Assembly: GCA_964235605.1 (NCBI GenBank)
Contig: CAXSCR010000014.1
Span: 1 to 64,000, forward strand
DNA: 64,000 nucleotides
From: DATCRE01 sp964235605
GTDB lineage: Bacteria > Bacteroidota > Bacteroidia > Cytophagales > Cyclobacteriaceae
Direction of reading: 5' to 3'
The translations under genes and the position numbers were made by a program. Positions 8,969-17,401 of the stretch are shown here, one piece after another (position 1 is the stretch's first letter; each line of letters opens with the position of its first letter). The notes below the pieces were generated by a model. The model was not told where the DNA came from. It did not search any database and worked only from the letters and a program-made list of their open reading frames with translations.

Positions 8969-9193
8969 GTGCTTGGCTGCAATTGTTGGCATTGCGAAAA
9001 TAATAAAGTATTGCTAATGATAGCGTGGGAATGGGAGTCAGCTGCGCAACAGGGTTATTTCAAATTTTATAAAACGTTAGTACGCGAAGTAACACCTGAT
9101 ACCATTAACAGGTGTGCTAATTGTGGGGAGCGTTTGTCTGACGCAGAAATTGAAATGTATTTTTCATACCTCTTAAAACCCAAATTACAATGA
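8969..9193 (+). CDS. Small zinc-ribbon protein
   Basis: About 74 residues with GCNCWHCEN near the start and RCANCGERL near residue 53, a two-knuckle zinc-ribbon pattern. The start is a GTG at 8969. An ATG at 8937 in a different frame reads into the same place, and a one-base shift would join MVHYYKQYDLK to the ribbon. The true start is therefore uncertain, and a frameshift or programmed shift is possible. Probably DNA- or protein-binding. Confidence 0.5.
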   Translation: MLGCNCWHCENNKVLLMIAWEWESAAQQGYFKFYKTLVREVTPDTINRCANCGERLSDAEIEMYFSYLLKPKLQ

Positions 9194-9215
9194 TCAATTT
9201 CTCAGATCTGGGCTA

Positions 9216-9380
9216 ATGACCGTTCATAGAATATTTGTATTGGCCTATAAGAAATGCGACCATCCGTTTTATAAACGTAGGGCGGACATTTGTTATAATT
9301 TATTGGTTGATCGCGTGAATGCAAATCATGTAATGGAGGTCCATAAAATTCAGCGTGAACTTTTAAACAAAAAACCATGA
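9216..9380 (+). CDS. Small basic protein, 54 residues
   Basis: ATG at 9216 gives MTVHRIFVLAYKKCDHPFYK and ends LLNKKP. The stop overlaps the next start (ATGA at 9377), a strong sign of a real coupled gene. Basic, no membrane segment, no recognised family. Confidence 0.55.
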   Translation: MTVHRIFVLAYKKCDHPFYKRRADICYNLLVDRVNANHVMEVHKIQRELLNKKP

Positions 9381-9760
9381 CAATACACGACAGACATCTT
9401 AAAGAAGCATTTGTTGAGTGGGTGAAGGTTAGCAGTCAGATAACAGGAGTAGTAACCGAACTAGAAAATGAAATTGAAAGAATGCGGGAACGTAAAGTGG
9501 CTGATAACATTATTAGTCAAAAAGACGAAATGGTTGAACGCATTATTAATTTTTTCAATGTCACAGATCAGCTAATAACAAGCTATCGTGTGGGAATGGC
9601 AAACAAACAAGCAGAGGTGATGATAATGGAGGATGCACTTAATTATGCACTCCGTCAAGAATGGCGAGAACGGATTTTCAAGAGGCTTGCAGAGGATGTT
9701 AACTTAATCAAGGAAAGAAAACAACTTAAAGATGAATTAATCAACAAGCTCAATGGCTAA
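9377..9760 (+). CDS. Coiled-coil protein upstream of the helicase
   Basis: 127 residues, nearly all helix with heptad-like charged stretches (VTELENEIERMRERKVADN, RLAEDVNLIKERKQLKDELI). Overlaps the small gene before it by 4 bases and the helicase after it by 8, so all three are probably translated together. It may be a helicase loader or accessory replication protein, judged from position only. Confidence 0.55.
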   Translation: MTIHDRHLKEAFVEWVKVSSQITGVVTELENEIERMRERKVADNIISQKDEMVERIINFFNVTDQLITSYRVGMANKQAEVMIMEDALNYALRQEWRERIFKRLAEDVNLIKERKQLKDELINKLNG

Positions 9761-11984
9761 AATTACACGCAAGTCACACCTAGTAAAAAAGGAAGGCAAC
9801 GAAATTAACCTTGAAACAGGCGATATAAATACACCGCAGCTTGCACCCTGGGGTTTGAGCCAGCAAAACCAATTTGTTAAGTGCGTTAGCCTGGTGGAAC
9901 AAATAAAAGATGGTCAGCTAAACGTTGTTGACGAAACTAATATTACTTCAATTAGTTATAGCCTAGTTGTTTTCGGCGATAAAGGCAAAGCATTATTTAA
10001 CCAGATATGCGTATATCAAACGATATATAACACTGATCAATTAGAAAGTATCTGGGAACAAGCCTTACGTAAATCAACTTTAAAGGCGCCTCACAAATTC
10101 ATTAAGCTTTGCAGAGAAAAAGGTCTTGAAATTAAAATAAATGAGGATGAAGGCTGGGAATATAAAATAATAATAAAGGGTCAAAGACCAAGGCAGTTTA
10201 CGGATGAACTAACAGAACAAGACGTAGATGATATACGTGAATTTGGTTTTTTCGAGTTTAATAACTGTTACTACTTTGCAGAATACATCAGCGAAGAAAA
10301 CAAAATTTGTATGCTAGTAGAGAAAAGTAATTTTACTATACGCATACTATATCATATCAATAGAGGCAAGCAAAATAAGCGTGTGATTGAAATGGTTAAT
10401 GCAGGTAACCGTAAGGTTACAATTGATATTGAAACAAAACAATTAACCAATTACCAATCCTTTAAAGAGCTAACAGAAGGGCAAGGTAATTTTTTGTTCA
10501 ATTTCAATCAAATGGAGTTATATAAAATTAAGTCTAAGTTAATGAACGAAGAGAAGCCGAGCCAACAAATCGATATGCTTGGCTGGAATATGAAAGGAAA
10601 ATTTTTCGCTTTCAGCAATGGACTTTACAATAGTTTGTTCCATCCAGTTGATGAGCATGGAATAGTCACTCTCCATGATAGAAATTATTTTTTACCCTGC
10701 CATCCGGGTACTGACGAGAACAGTTTCATAAACGAAAAAAAATTCCACTATAAAGCTAGTGATGTAACTTTTGAAAAATGGAGTGAATTGTATTGCACTG
10801 CATTTGGAAAAACTGGCGAAGTAGCACTCATTTTTGGCATAGCTACATTGTTTAGTGATCACATATTTGCAGTGCTTAACAACTTTCCTATGTTATTTCT
10901 TTACGGTGAAGGTGGTTCTGGAAAAAGTCGAGTTGGTCTATTTCTGCAATATTTATGGGGTGATCCGCAACCACCTTTAAAGCTGAGTGAAAAAGCCAAT
11001 ACTGATAAAAGCAAAATCAGGAAAATGGCCCAATATGTCAATGCTATGGCGTTGTTCGAAGAATTTATAAACGAATTGGATATTTCCATTATCAAAACCA
11101 TTAGTAGTATCTACGATAGATTCGGTTATGAACGAAGTAGCATGGATAGTAAATATGGTACTGAAACAGTGCCCATTAATAGCACAGCTATGATTACTGG
11201 TAACAGTTATCCTAACGATGACCCGTTGATGCAGCGGGTAATTCTGATGGACTACAATGCCAATATAAGGGATCAAAAAATAACAGATGCTTACGACGAG
11301 CTAAAAGGTATAAACAGGCAGGGTATAACTGAAATAACCGGACGAATTTTACAGATGCGTCCTGAATTTATACGAAGATGGGAGGCAAAGTTCCGACCTG
11401 TATTTAATGACTTCAAAAAAAAGGTATTAGCAAAAGGTATTGTCGTACCAGATCGAATGATAGAGAATTACGCCGTCATTATAACAACGGCAAAGACCAT
11501 TGTTGAATGTGGCTTGAAGCTTCCCTTCAAGCTTGATGAGTTGATTAACTTTCTAATTCAAACAATAAAGGCCCAAGGTGAAAAGAGAGACACGGGATCA
11601 GTTGTACAACGCTTCTGGGATGTTGTGTTACAACTTGCGAATGAAGGGATAATAAGGCATTGTCGCGAGTATACCCTTTCAGGAGACATAGTTTCCATCA
11701 GGTTTACAGAGATACACGGCCTGTACATGGAGAAACACGCACGGATTTACAGGCAGCCAGGTCTTGGCAAGAGCACGCTGCTTCAAAAATTAAAGGATAG
11801 CGGCATTATGTCAAGCTTAGACAGCGTGAAGCGGCGTATGGGTGGTTCAAATCCTACTACCTGTCACGACTTTTATTACGACAAATTAGGCATTGATTTA
11901 CTTAGCGTAACGCAATATTGGGAAGCGGAAAGGGGACGGTTTCGCGCAAGGTCAGAGCAAAACCAGGGTGAAAATGGCCGTTGA
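9753..11984 (+). CDS. P-loop replication helicase / primase-helicase-like protein
   Basis: 743 residues. The N-terminal 350 residues have no clear catalytic motif and may be a degenerate primase or DNA-binding part. Walker A is at 385-392 (GEGGSGKS) and the acidic Walker B is ALFEE at 433-437. They are followed by a sensor-like TAMITGNSYPNDDPL and an arginine in LMQRVILMDYN. This layout resembles superfamily III-type and DUF927-type helicases of phages and mobile elements. It is the only large replication protein in the element. No DNA polymerase is present, so host polymerase must be used. The repeat array 150-270 bases downstream is a candidate target. Its exact family needs a profile search. 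Confidence 0.75.
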   Translation: MAKITRKSHLVKKEGNEINLETGDINTPQLAPWGLSQQNQFVKCVSLVEQIKDGQLNVVDETNITSISYSLVVFGDKGKALFNQICVYQTIYNTDQLESIWEQALRKSTLKAPHKFIKLCREKGLEIKINEDEGWEYKIIIKGQRPRQFTDELTEQDVDDIREFGFFEFNNCYYFAEYISEENKICMLVEKSNFTIRILYHINRGKQNKRVIEMVNAGNRKVTIDIETKQLTNYQSFKELTEGQGNFLFNFNQMELYKIKSKLMNEEKPSQQIDMLGWNMKGKFFAFSNGLYNSLFHPVDEHGIVTLHDRNYFLPCHPGTDENSFINEKKFHYKASDVTFEKWSELYCTAFGKTGEVALIFGIATLFSDHIFAVLNNFPMLFLYGEGGSGKSRVGLFLQYLWGDPQPPLKLSEKANTDKSKIRKMAQYVNAMALFEEFINELDISIIKTISSIYDRFGYERSSMDSKYGTETVPINSTAMITGNSYPNDDPLMQRVILMDYNANIRDQKITDAYDELKGINRQGITEITGRILQMRPEFIRRWEAKFRPVFNDFKKKVLAKGIVVPDRMIENYAVIITTAKTIVECGLKLPFKLDELINFLIQTIKAQGEKRDTGSVVQRFWDVVLQLANEGIIRHCREYTLSGDIVSIRFTEIHGLYMEKHARIYRQPGLGKSTLLQKLKDSGIMSSLDSVKRRMGGSNPTTCHDFYYDKLGIDLLSVTQYWEAERGRFRARSEQNQGENGR

Positions 11985-12137
11985 TTAGCTACAAATGGCT
12001 ACAAAAAAGCATGAAAACGCTACATTTTTCGAAAATGGTCATTTATCACAACCAAAAATTGAAAAACAGCCAAATAAGCGTCCAATCGATGATACGCCAT
12101 TTTAATTTCGGGTTTTACGCATGAATGTTAAAAAACC

Positions 12138-12260
12138 ACTAGCTACAACTAGCTACAAGCTACATGCCCTTATTACATCAAAAAATGATGTTTTTAAAAA
12201 AATGATGTAGCTAACTGTAGCTAACTGTAGCTAACTGTAGCTAATGTAGCTAATGTAGAC
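12138..12260. repeat. Inverted iteron-like array of TGTAGCTA, candidate origin
   Basis: The left part (about 12138-12164) holds TAGCTACA twice plus AGCTACA. The right part (12206-12256) holds TGTAGCTA five times, with spacing of 10, 10, 10 and 9 bases. The two parts are reverse complements and could form a long stem. The AT-rich centre holds ACATCAAAAAATGATGT. The array follows the helicase gene within the 339-base gap 11985-12323. Further TAGCTACA-like copies occur at 11986-12030. Iterons next to a replication gene suggest an origin or an autoregulatory site. Function is inferred. Confidence 0.65.
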
Positions 12261-12323
12261 AGTGGTTTTGTCACCCCTCCCATATAAGTCACAATTCAAC
12301 AATAACTTAAACCTATCCGATTT

Positions 12324-12524
12324 ATGAAATCACAGGAAGAAATTGACCGAATAATAAGTGAATGGAAATTGAACCCAGACCTTTTTGATAAGAAAACAGA
12401 CGGTGTTGAAGAGCGGAACCCAATGAAAGAATATATATCTGAAGAAATGGTTACCGATTTTGCTATCTATTGGCGGTTGAATAGAATAGTACTACCATAC
12501 AACCCCGAAAATGGAAACGATTAA
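12324..12524 (+). CDS. Hypothetical small acidic protein
   Basis: 66 residues, helical and acidic (SQEEIDRIISEWKLNPDLF). First gene after the repeat array. Overlaps the next gene by 14 bases. No family recognised. Confidence 0.5.
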   Translation: MKSQEEIDRIISEWKLNPDLFDKKTDGVEERNPMKEYISEEMVTDFAIYWRLNRIVLPYNPENGND

Positions 12525-13242
12525 AAAGATGTTTGACCATATAGGCCGGGCCATTACCAGTCTTGCAGCTGTAATCTTTGTAATGCTCATGACTATTACG
12601 GGCATGGTGCTATTTAGCCATACACTATTTACAAATGTCTTCCCTGAAGGCATGCAAGAATGGGAGAAGCAAGCAGCTACCTGGTTTATGGCTCTAGGCT
12701 GGGAATCTACTGTACTAATTACAACGTGTAATGTGAAACACATTAATAAGAACATCCCTGCTTTCATGGCTGTGTGTTCCGGTATAATAGTCCTATTTTT
12801 TATTCAGGCTTTTGATGACCAGCAGACTACGTTGACACTAATACAACGCTGGTTTGTAGCCATTCTTGCTGCCGGAATTAATTACATCTATGCAGAATTG
12901 TTTTATAAAAAATGGTCAGAGAGAAACGATTTCATTGAACTACCAGTACAGGTGAATGAACTTCAAGCAAGAGTGAATGAACTTGAATCAACAGTCAATG
13001 AAAAGCAACGAGCGGTCGAGGAATCTAATTCAGAGTTGATACAAATGAAAAATGATTGCGCAGAACTTCTACGATTTAAAATGAAAGTTGATAGTGAGTT
13101 AATCTGTGAGCATTGTAAAATGGTGCAGAAAGATCATGGTTCTCTTCGCGCACATAAAGGACATTGTTCAAAGAATCCACGTAACATACAAAATTTATTA
13201 CCGCAGCATTTAATTCAGCCCAACAAAAACGATAGTCAATAG
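12511..13242 (+). CDS. Membrane protein with coiled coil and C-terminal zinc finger
   Basis: 243 residues. Up to four membrane helices occur within residues 15-135 (AAVIFVMLMTITGMVLF; AFMAVCSGIIVLFFIQAF; WFVAILAAGINYIYAEL). Residues about 145-190 form a coiled coil (VNELQARVNELESTVNEKQR). The C-terminus at about 197-220 has CEHCKMV...HGSLRAHKGHC, a C2H2/C2HC zinc-finger-like pattern. This order (membrane, coiled coil, zinc finger) could tether DNA or a replication complex to the membrane. Overlaps the previous gene by 14 bases. I know no named family with this layout. Confidence 0.6.
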   Translation: METIKKMFDHIGRAITSLAAVIFVMLMTITGMVLFSHTLFTNVFPEGMQEWEKQAATWFMALGWESTVLITTCNVKHINKNIPAFMAVCSGIIVLFFIQAFDDQQTTLTLIQRWFVAILAAGINYIYAELFYKKWSERNDFIELPVQVNELQARVNELESTVNEKQRAVEESNSELIQMKNDCAELLRFKMKVDSELICEHCKMVQKDHGSLRAHKGHCSKNPRNIQNLLPQHLIQPNKNDSQ

Positions 13243-13268
13243 TTAAGTTAGAATAGGATGAAAACACT

Positions 13269-13478
13269 ATGAAAAACAAGAAAACAAACTATCAAGTAAC
13301 TATTGGTTATCGGGCTGTAATAACTGTTCCAGTAAAAGCCGACTCTGAAGAAGAGGCCAAAGAAAAAGGGTTAGCTGAATTTGCCAAGTCACGAACTTTT
13401 GGTAAGTGTAATCTGGAGGATGATAACTATAAAGTCCAAGGGTGTTTAAATATGGATGAAACATGGAACGCGATTTAA
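13269..13478 (+). CDS. Hypothetical small protein
   Basis: 69 residues with a beta-alpha-beta look (YQVTIGYRAVITVPVKADS, EEEAKEKGLAEFA). Last gene before a strong hairpin. No recognised family. Confidence 0.45.
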   Translation: MKNKKTNYQVTIGYRAVITVPVKADSEEEAKEKGLAEFAKSRTFGKCNLEDDNYKVQGCLNMDETWNAI

Positions 13479-13565
13479 TTTTCCAGATTTGAACCACTTA
13501 TCTGACAATACTGAAAGATATGATCACCGATATAATCACCCACTACCAAAACGGGCTATAAAATG

Positions 13566-13594
13566 ATAATAGCCACCTATTCGGTGGCTATTAT
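13566..13594 (+). terminator. Hairpin ending the early operon
   Basis: Perfect 12-base arms ATAATAGCCACC / GGTGGCTATTAT with a 5-base loop, 88 bases after the last early gene. No strong T-run, so it may also be bidirectional or a regulatory hairpin. The 312 bases from 13479 to 13790 hold only this hairpin and the G-tract at 13662-13668. Confidence 0.6.
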
Positions 13595-13790
13595 GTTGAT
13601 TAGATACCCCCCGGATATAACCAACACAATGTAAATTTAAACTTTTATTTACAAAATTACTGGGGGGGAGCGTAAAGCAGTACAGTGCTAATTACGACCC
13701 AATTAATACCCGTTCTTATTTTTGGGAAGGACTAAAAAACGTTTTCATCAGAATGTACTTTTGCCCACAGAACTAAACTTAACTTTAACT

Positions 13791-14897
13791 ATGAAAAACT
13801 TACCCCTCCGAACCTTAGTAACATTTCTTTTAATTTCATGCTTCTGCTGCATGGAAGAATCATCTTTCGAAACTTCACCAAATGCAATCGTTGGACCACC
13901 CGTGGGGCCTCCTGTTAGTAACCCAGGGATACAGATAAAAGTCAACTTAAGCGTATTCAGAGCTATAGCAAAAACCTCAAACGCATATAATTATACGATC
14001 TTGGATTTGGGTTCAGGTTCTTATAGTGTTGGTGAAGATGATTACATAGTGATAGATAATGTATCAATGCTTGAGGATGCTGCCAATAAACTGAAGGTTC
14101 AATATCCAGTAGATTTTGATGTAACTCAATTTGTCAAGGATTTAGAACCTATCCTTGATGCTCTGGAGGGAAAAGAACCCGAAGTTTTTGCTATAGCGAA
14201 ACAGTTTCCTGAATTAAAAACTTATTACAATAATAAGCAGCTCGGGTTATTAGATACATACTTCAACAGTATGGCTAATGCTACTACTTTATCTGAAGTA
14301 AGGGCAACCTATGCTATTACGTACGATGATATAAATGCGCAAGGATATTTGACTAAGGAACAAAAAGCTTCAATAATTGGTATAGTTGAATATGCTAATC
14401 AGTATGCTTTACAATTTTTTGTGGATGAAGCAGATAAAGGCGTTAACGCAGTTAGGAAAGATCTTTATGATTTCGCGTCGAAACTGGGAAGACCATTACC
14501 TTCAAATATCCAACAGTCAAGTGCATGTACTGTTCGCTTTAGGGATGTGTGGCGCGCGGGTGTATGTGCAGGGGCTGCTGGTGCAATTAGGGGCGCTTTA
14601 GCGGGTGCGGTTGGAGGAACTGTAATACCAGGTGCAGGAACTGTTAGTGGTGCCTTGGCCGGTGGTGTATATGGGTTTGCATCTGGTTTTGCAGTCGGCG
14701 CTGGGGCTGACGTTGCTTACCAAGTGATTTGGGGATGCATGTTTGGAAGTCCAATGCAAACGCATGACGACGAATGGTGGAAACAAGAATGTGCATCAGT
14801 TTTTCTCAAAGGGAATGCTTACAACCAGGAGCATATCCGATTGTGTCAAAGATGGGCTTCACGATATTATCGTAGATTTAAGTTACCGCAAAATTGA
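13791..14897 (+). CDS. Lipoprotein with C-terminal glycine-zipper segment, likely cargo
   Basis: About 368 residues from the ATG at 13791 (the frame is open further upstream to 13722). The N-terminus reads LVTFLLISCFCC, a lipoprotein signal with lipobox Cys, followed by a Pro/Gly linker (VGPPVGPPVSNPG). The middle is helical. Residues about 255-315 are extremely Gly/Ala-rich (AGAAGAIRGALAGAVGG, SGALAGGVYGFASGFAVGAG), a glycine-zipper membrane-inserting segment like those in bacteriocins and pore-forming toxins. The last 40 residues carry paired Cys. It sits between two terminators with the GRAM gene, separate from the replication and late modules, as lysogenic-conversion cargo usually does. 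Function unknown. Confidence 0.6.
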   Translation: MKNLPLRTLVTFLLISCFCCMEESSFETSPNAIVGPPVGPPVSNPGIQIKVNLSVFRAIAKTSNAYNYTILDLGSGSYSVGEDDYIVIDNVSMLEDAANKLKVQYPVDFDVTQFVKDLEPILDALEGKEPEVFAIAKQFPELKTYYNNKQLGLLDTYFNSMANATTLSEVRATYAITYDDINAQGYLTKEQKASIIGIVEYANQYALQFFVDEADKGVNAVRKDLYDFASKLGRPLPSNIQQSSACTVRFRDVWRAGVCAGAAGAIRGALAGAVGGTVIPGAGTVSGALAGGVYGFASGFAVGAGADVAYQVIWGCMFGSPMQTHDDEWWKQECASVFLKGNAYNQEHIRLCQRWASRYYRRFKLPQN

Positions 14898-14926
14898 TGT
14901 AAGTTTAAAAACTAACCGATTCGATT

Positions 14927-15424
14927 ATGAAAAAATGGAGCATTACAATCCTGACATTAGTATTGCCTTTTGCAATACTTACGATTATAACAAGTTTCTG
15001 GGACACTGGAACAATTACCATAAGTAATATTGGATTTGCGCTATTAAAAGGCATCATATTCGCACTGCTTTTTACCTATACAACTGAATGGTTTAAAAGA
15101 AGAACATTGAAAAAAGTTATGATTCAAATTGAATCAGATGAACAACTTCTTTTAGAAGGCGGTGCTAATCACTTCAAGGGAGCCGAAGGTGTTGGTGGTA
15201 AGTTGGTTTTAACTAACAGGAGATTAATTTTCAAATCGCATAATTTAAACATTCAGAATCACCAGCAATCAATTGATATTAGTCAGATAAAATCAATTAG
15301 AGAGAAGAGCAACAATATATTCAGCCGTTTTTTAATATTGGAATTGCTGAATAAAGAGATCCATAAGTTTGTAGTAGATTCACCTTCCGATTGGCATAAA
15401 TTAATTCAGAGTCAAAAGGTTTAA
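14927..15424 (+). CDS. Membrane protein with GRAM domain
   Basis: 165 residues. Two membrane helices (about 5-25 and 33-52) are followed by a basic turn (FKRRTLKK). Residues about 65-155 match the GRAM fold (EGGANHFKGAEGVGGKLVLT, NRRLIFKSHNL, then IDISQIKSIRE), a PH-like domain that binds membrane lipids or proteins. It lies 29 bases after the lipoprotein gene and before a strong terminator, so both are probably one cargo transcript. Confidence 0.7.
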   Translation: MKKWSITILTLVLPFAILTIITSFWDTGTITISNIGFALLKGIIFALLFTYTTEWFKRRTLKKVMIQIESDEQLLLEGGANHFKGAEGVGGKLVLTNRRLIFKSHNLNIQNHQQSIDISQIKSIREKSNNIFSRFLILELLNKEIHKFVVDSPSDWHKLIQSQKV

Positions 15425-15438
15425 CTGTCATAATAGTG

Positions 15439-15470
15439 AAAAGGGTTGTAGAAATACAACCCTTTTTTTA
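15439..15470. terminator. Bidirectional terminator
   Basis: Arms AAAAGGGTTGTA / TACAACCCTTTT with loop GAAA and a T-run on the plus strand. It separates the plus-strand cargo unit from the convergent minus-strand gene at 15507. Confidence 0.85.
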
Positions 15471-15506
15471 TACATCAGCATTGGCTTTGCGCAGTCAATC
15501 TAAAAC

Positions 15507-15707
15507 CTAGCGTTTTTGGCTCGATAAGTCTACCACAGCTTCAATAGTAAAAGTGTTTCCGACCTTTTGCTTGAATTGTTCTACTTCTAGTGGGGCTAAT
15601 TGTAGTCTATGATTAATCCCTATCTCTCTTAAAATCTTTCTTGCTTTTTTCTCTCCACAATTGAAGATTCCGCATAATTCTTTACGACTTGTAAAACCTA
15701 TTATCAT
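15507..15707 (-). CDS. Small helix-turn-helix-like protein, possible excisionase or late regulator
   Basis: 66 residues. SRKELCGIFNCGEKKARKIL resembles the first two helices of MerR/excisionase-like DNA-binding domains, followed by a basic segment. It is the only minus-strand gene in the middle of the element and is divergent from the late operon. It could therefore control late expression or excision. The upstream region 15730-15790 has two TTTCCGGCA-type copies that might be its operator. Assignment weak. Confidence 0.4.
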   Translation of the reverse strand: MIIGFTSRKELCGIFNCGEKKARKILREIGINHRLQLAPLEVEQFKQKVGNTFTIEAVVDLSSQKR

Positions 15708-15856
15708 TGGCCTGGTGTCAGATAAGTGAGTTTATAAAATTAGGCACTTTCCGGCATTTTCCGGCAATTAATGGGTATCACCGGCCCTGGTATCGCCAGT
15801 TAAAAAAACCTCTGTAAGTTGTTTCTTCAAATAGTAGAAAACTAAAGCCTGAAGGT

Positions 15857-16351
15857 TTGAAGACTGTACTAAAATTAGGAATTGTAGCGAGTGTTATCGG
15901 TCTGATTGCTATTGGCCTACAGAAGGCAAGTAATATGGCTGGTGGATTTCAGGTAGACATCTTGAAATACGGCCTACCAAAACTTAGTTCTGGGGTAATT
16001 ACCTTACCTATAGCGGTAAAATTCGTAAACCCGAGCCCTATTGCGATTAACATTCAACAATTCGTTGCAGACATCGAATTGTTCAAAGTATCTGCATTCC
16101 AAAAGATTGCTCAAGTCAACCATCCCCTTACAATCGCACCAGGCGAATCAGTGCAAATCATCTACGCACAGTTAAGCTTGAAGGACCTTTTCGCAGGTAA
16201 CCTTTGGGATTTTGCAAAAAGCACTGTTAGTGCGCAATCAGTTAAAATACGCACAAACATCACAGCCGTTTGGAATGGTATACCCATTAAGCCAGAGCCA
16301 TTTTTAGAAGTAATTACTTTAACCTCTATGATGAATGGACAATCACTTTAA
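15857..16351 (+). CDS. Membrane-anchored WHy/LEA2-like protein, first late gene
   Basis: 164 residues from a TTG at 15857, with one N-terminal membrane helix (VLKLGIVASVIGLIAIGLQ). Residues about 35-150 form a beta domain with VKFVNPSPIAINIQQF and PLTIAPGESVQIIYAQLSL, matching the WHy/LEA2 fold (NPSPI motif). Such domains are known in stress proteins and in some phage and archaeal surface proteins. It overlaps the transglutaminase-like gene by 17 bases. In this context it is a candidate minor virion membrane protein. Confidence 0.6.
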   Translation: MKTVLKLGIVASVIGLIAIGLQKASNMAGGFQVDILKYGLPKLSSGVITLPIAVKFVNPSPIAINIQQFVADIELFKVSAFQKIAQVNHPLTIAPGESVQIIYAQLSLKDLFAGNLWDFAKSTVSAQSVKIRTNITAVWNGIPIKPEPFLEVITLTSMMNGQSL

Positions 16352-17366
16352 CCTGTCTCCGTTGGGTTTTGTTGCCTCTGGCAGAAGGTCTATATCTTCT
16401 GGTACAGAGTACAACAAATTTTTTGACCTAAACGGCCTACAGGGTTCTGACCCTATTATTTCACAAGACGGGACCTCGCACGATACGCTGCGGGAAATGG
16501 AAAGCATTGCGCAAACCTACCAATCACAAGCAAAGAAGATTTCAGGAGAACTAAAGGCATCAACGCTTGAAGGAACCTTGAAGAATGTATGGAATTTCCT
16601 ATATCACAACGTACAATACAAAAAGGATTCACCTACACAAGAACAGCTGCGTACACCTTTGCGCACCTGGAAGGATAGAAAAGCAGGCGTTGATTGCGAT
16701 TGCTATTCAATTTTCATTTCGGCAATTCTTAGAAATCTGGGCATATCTCATGCGTTCAGAATGGCGGCATACAAAGGAGATTTTCAGCACGTGTATGTAG
16801 TGGTTGGAAAAGGTGGAAAGCGTGATAGCATTGATTCAGGTAATTACATAACCATAGATCCGGTCGTTGATAAATTCGATTATGAAGTTCCCTTCACAAA
16901 AAAATTTGATAGGTATATGCGTGTACAAATATTAAATGGTCTAGGCGAAACACCTGCGCAATCATGCAATGCACCAAGCAAGTATAATAATAACGAAGAC
17001 ATGATTCGTGTTACGTACCTCGAAAACATGGGGTATGTTATTACAGAAAAACTTCTTACTGAAAACAAAATACCATTCGAAGAATATACACTACCTAATG
17101 GATCAGTAAGATATTCTGCCAAACATTTACCGGCAATCGTTCCTGTACTAACACAGGAAGAAGCTGTTGAACTAATTAAAAATTTAATGAATCCTCCGGT
17201 TGCGCAACCCGGACCTCAAACATCACAAAAACATAGCAAAGCACTTTGGTGGATACTTGGTATCTCTGGAGCCTTGATACTAGTCGGTGGTGGTAACACT
17301 TCTTCACCACCTTTGAGCGGTGTAGACAAGAATAAGAAGCCCCGACTAAAAACTTTACACATCTAA
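16335..17366 (+). CDS. Transglutaminase-like cysteine enzyme with C-terminal membrane anchor
   Basis: 343 residues. Residues about 80-180 form a transglutaminase-like fold: VWNFLYHNVQYKKDSP, then GVDCDCYSIFISAILRNLG with Cys121 as nucleophile, QHVYVVV with His152, and ITIDPVVD with Asp175. The triad and the spacing Cys+12 to the conserved Arg133 fit the family. Many bacterial members are proteases or amide-bond enzymes. Residues about 305-323 are a membrane helix (ALWWILGISGALILVGG), and the tail after it is basic (KNKKPRLK). Near the N-terminus is LNGLQG. It is the second gene of the late operon and may act in virion maturation or peptidoglycan remodelling; which of the two cannot be told. 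Confidence 0.7.
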   Translation: MDNHFNLSPLGFVASGRRSISSGTEYNKFFDLNGLQGSDPIISQDGTSHDTLREMESIAQTYQSQAKKISGELKASTLEGTLKNVWNFLYHNVQYKKDSPTQEQLRTPLRTWKDRKAGVDCDCYSIFISAILRNLGISHAFRMAAYKGDFQHVYVVVGKGGKRDSIDSGNYITIDPVVDKFDYEVPFTKKFDRYMRVQILNGLGETPAQSCNAPSKYNNNEDMIRVTYLENMGYVITEKLLTENKIPFEEYTLPNGSVRYSAKHLPAIVPVLTQEEAVELIKNLMNPPVAQPGPQTSQKHSKALWWILGISGALILVGGGNTSSPPLSGVDKNKKPRLKTLHI

Positions 17367-17401
17367 AACAATTTTCTATTAAACAATTAATTTTTAAAAC
17401 T

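Noticed and set aside
10901..11276. Minus-strand frames within the helicase gene
   Set aside because: They are shadows of the well-supported plus-strand helicase motifs.
12206..12256. TGTAGCTAAC array as a simple microsatellite
   Set aside because: Inverted copies on the other side of an AT-rich centre and position after the helicase indicate a functional site more than slippage.
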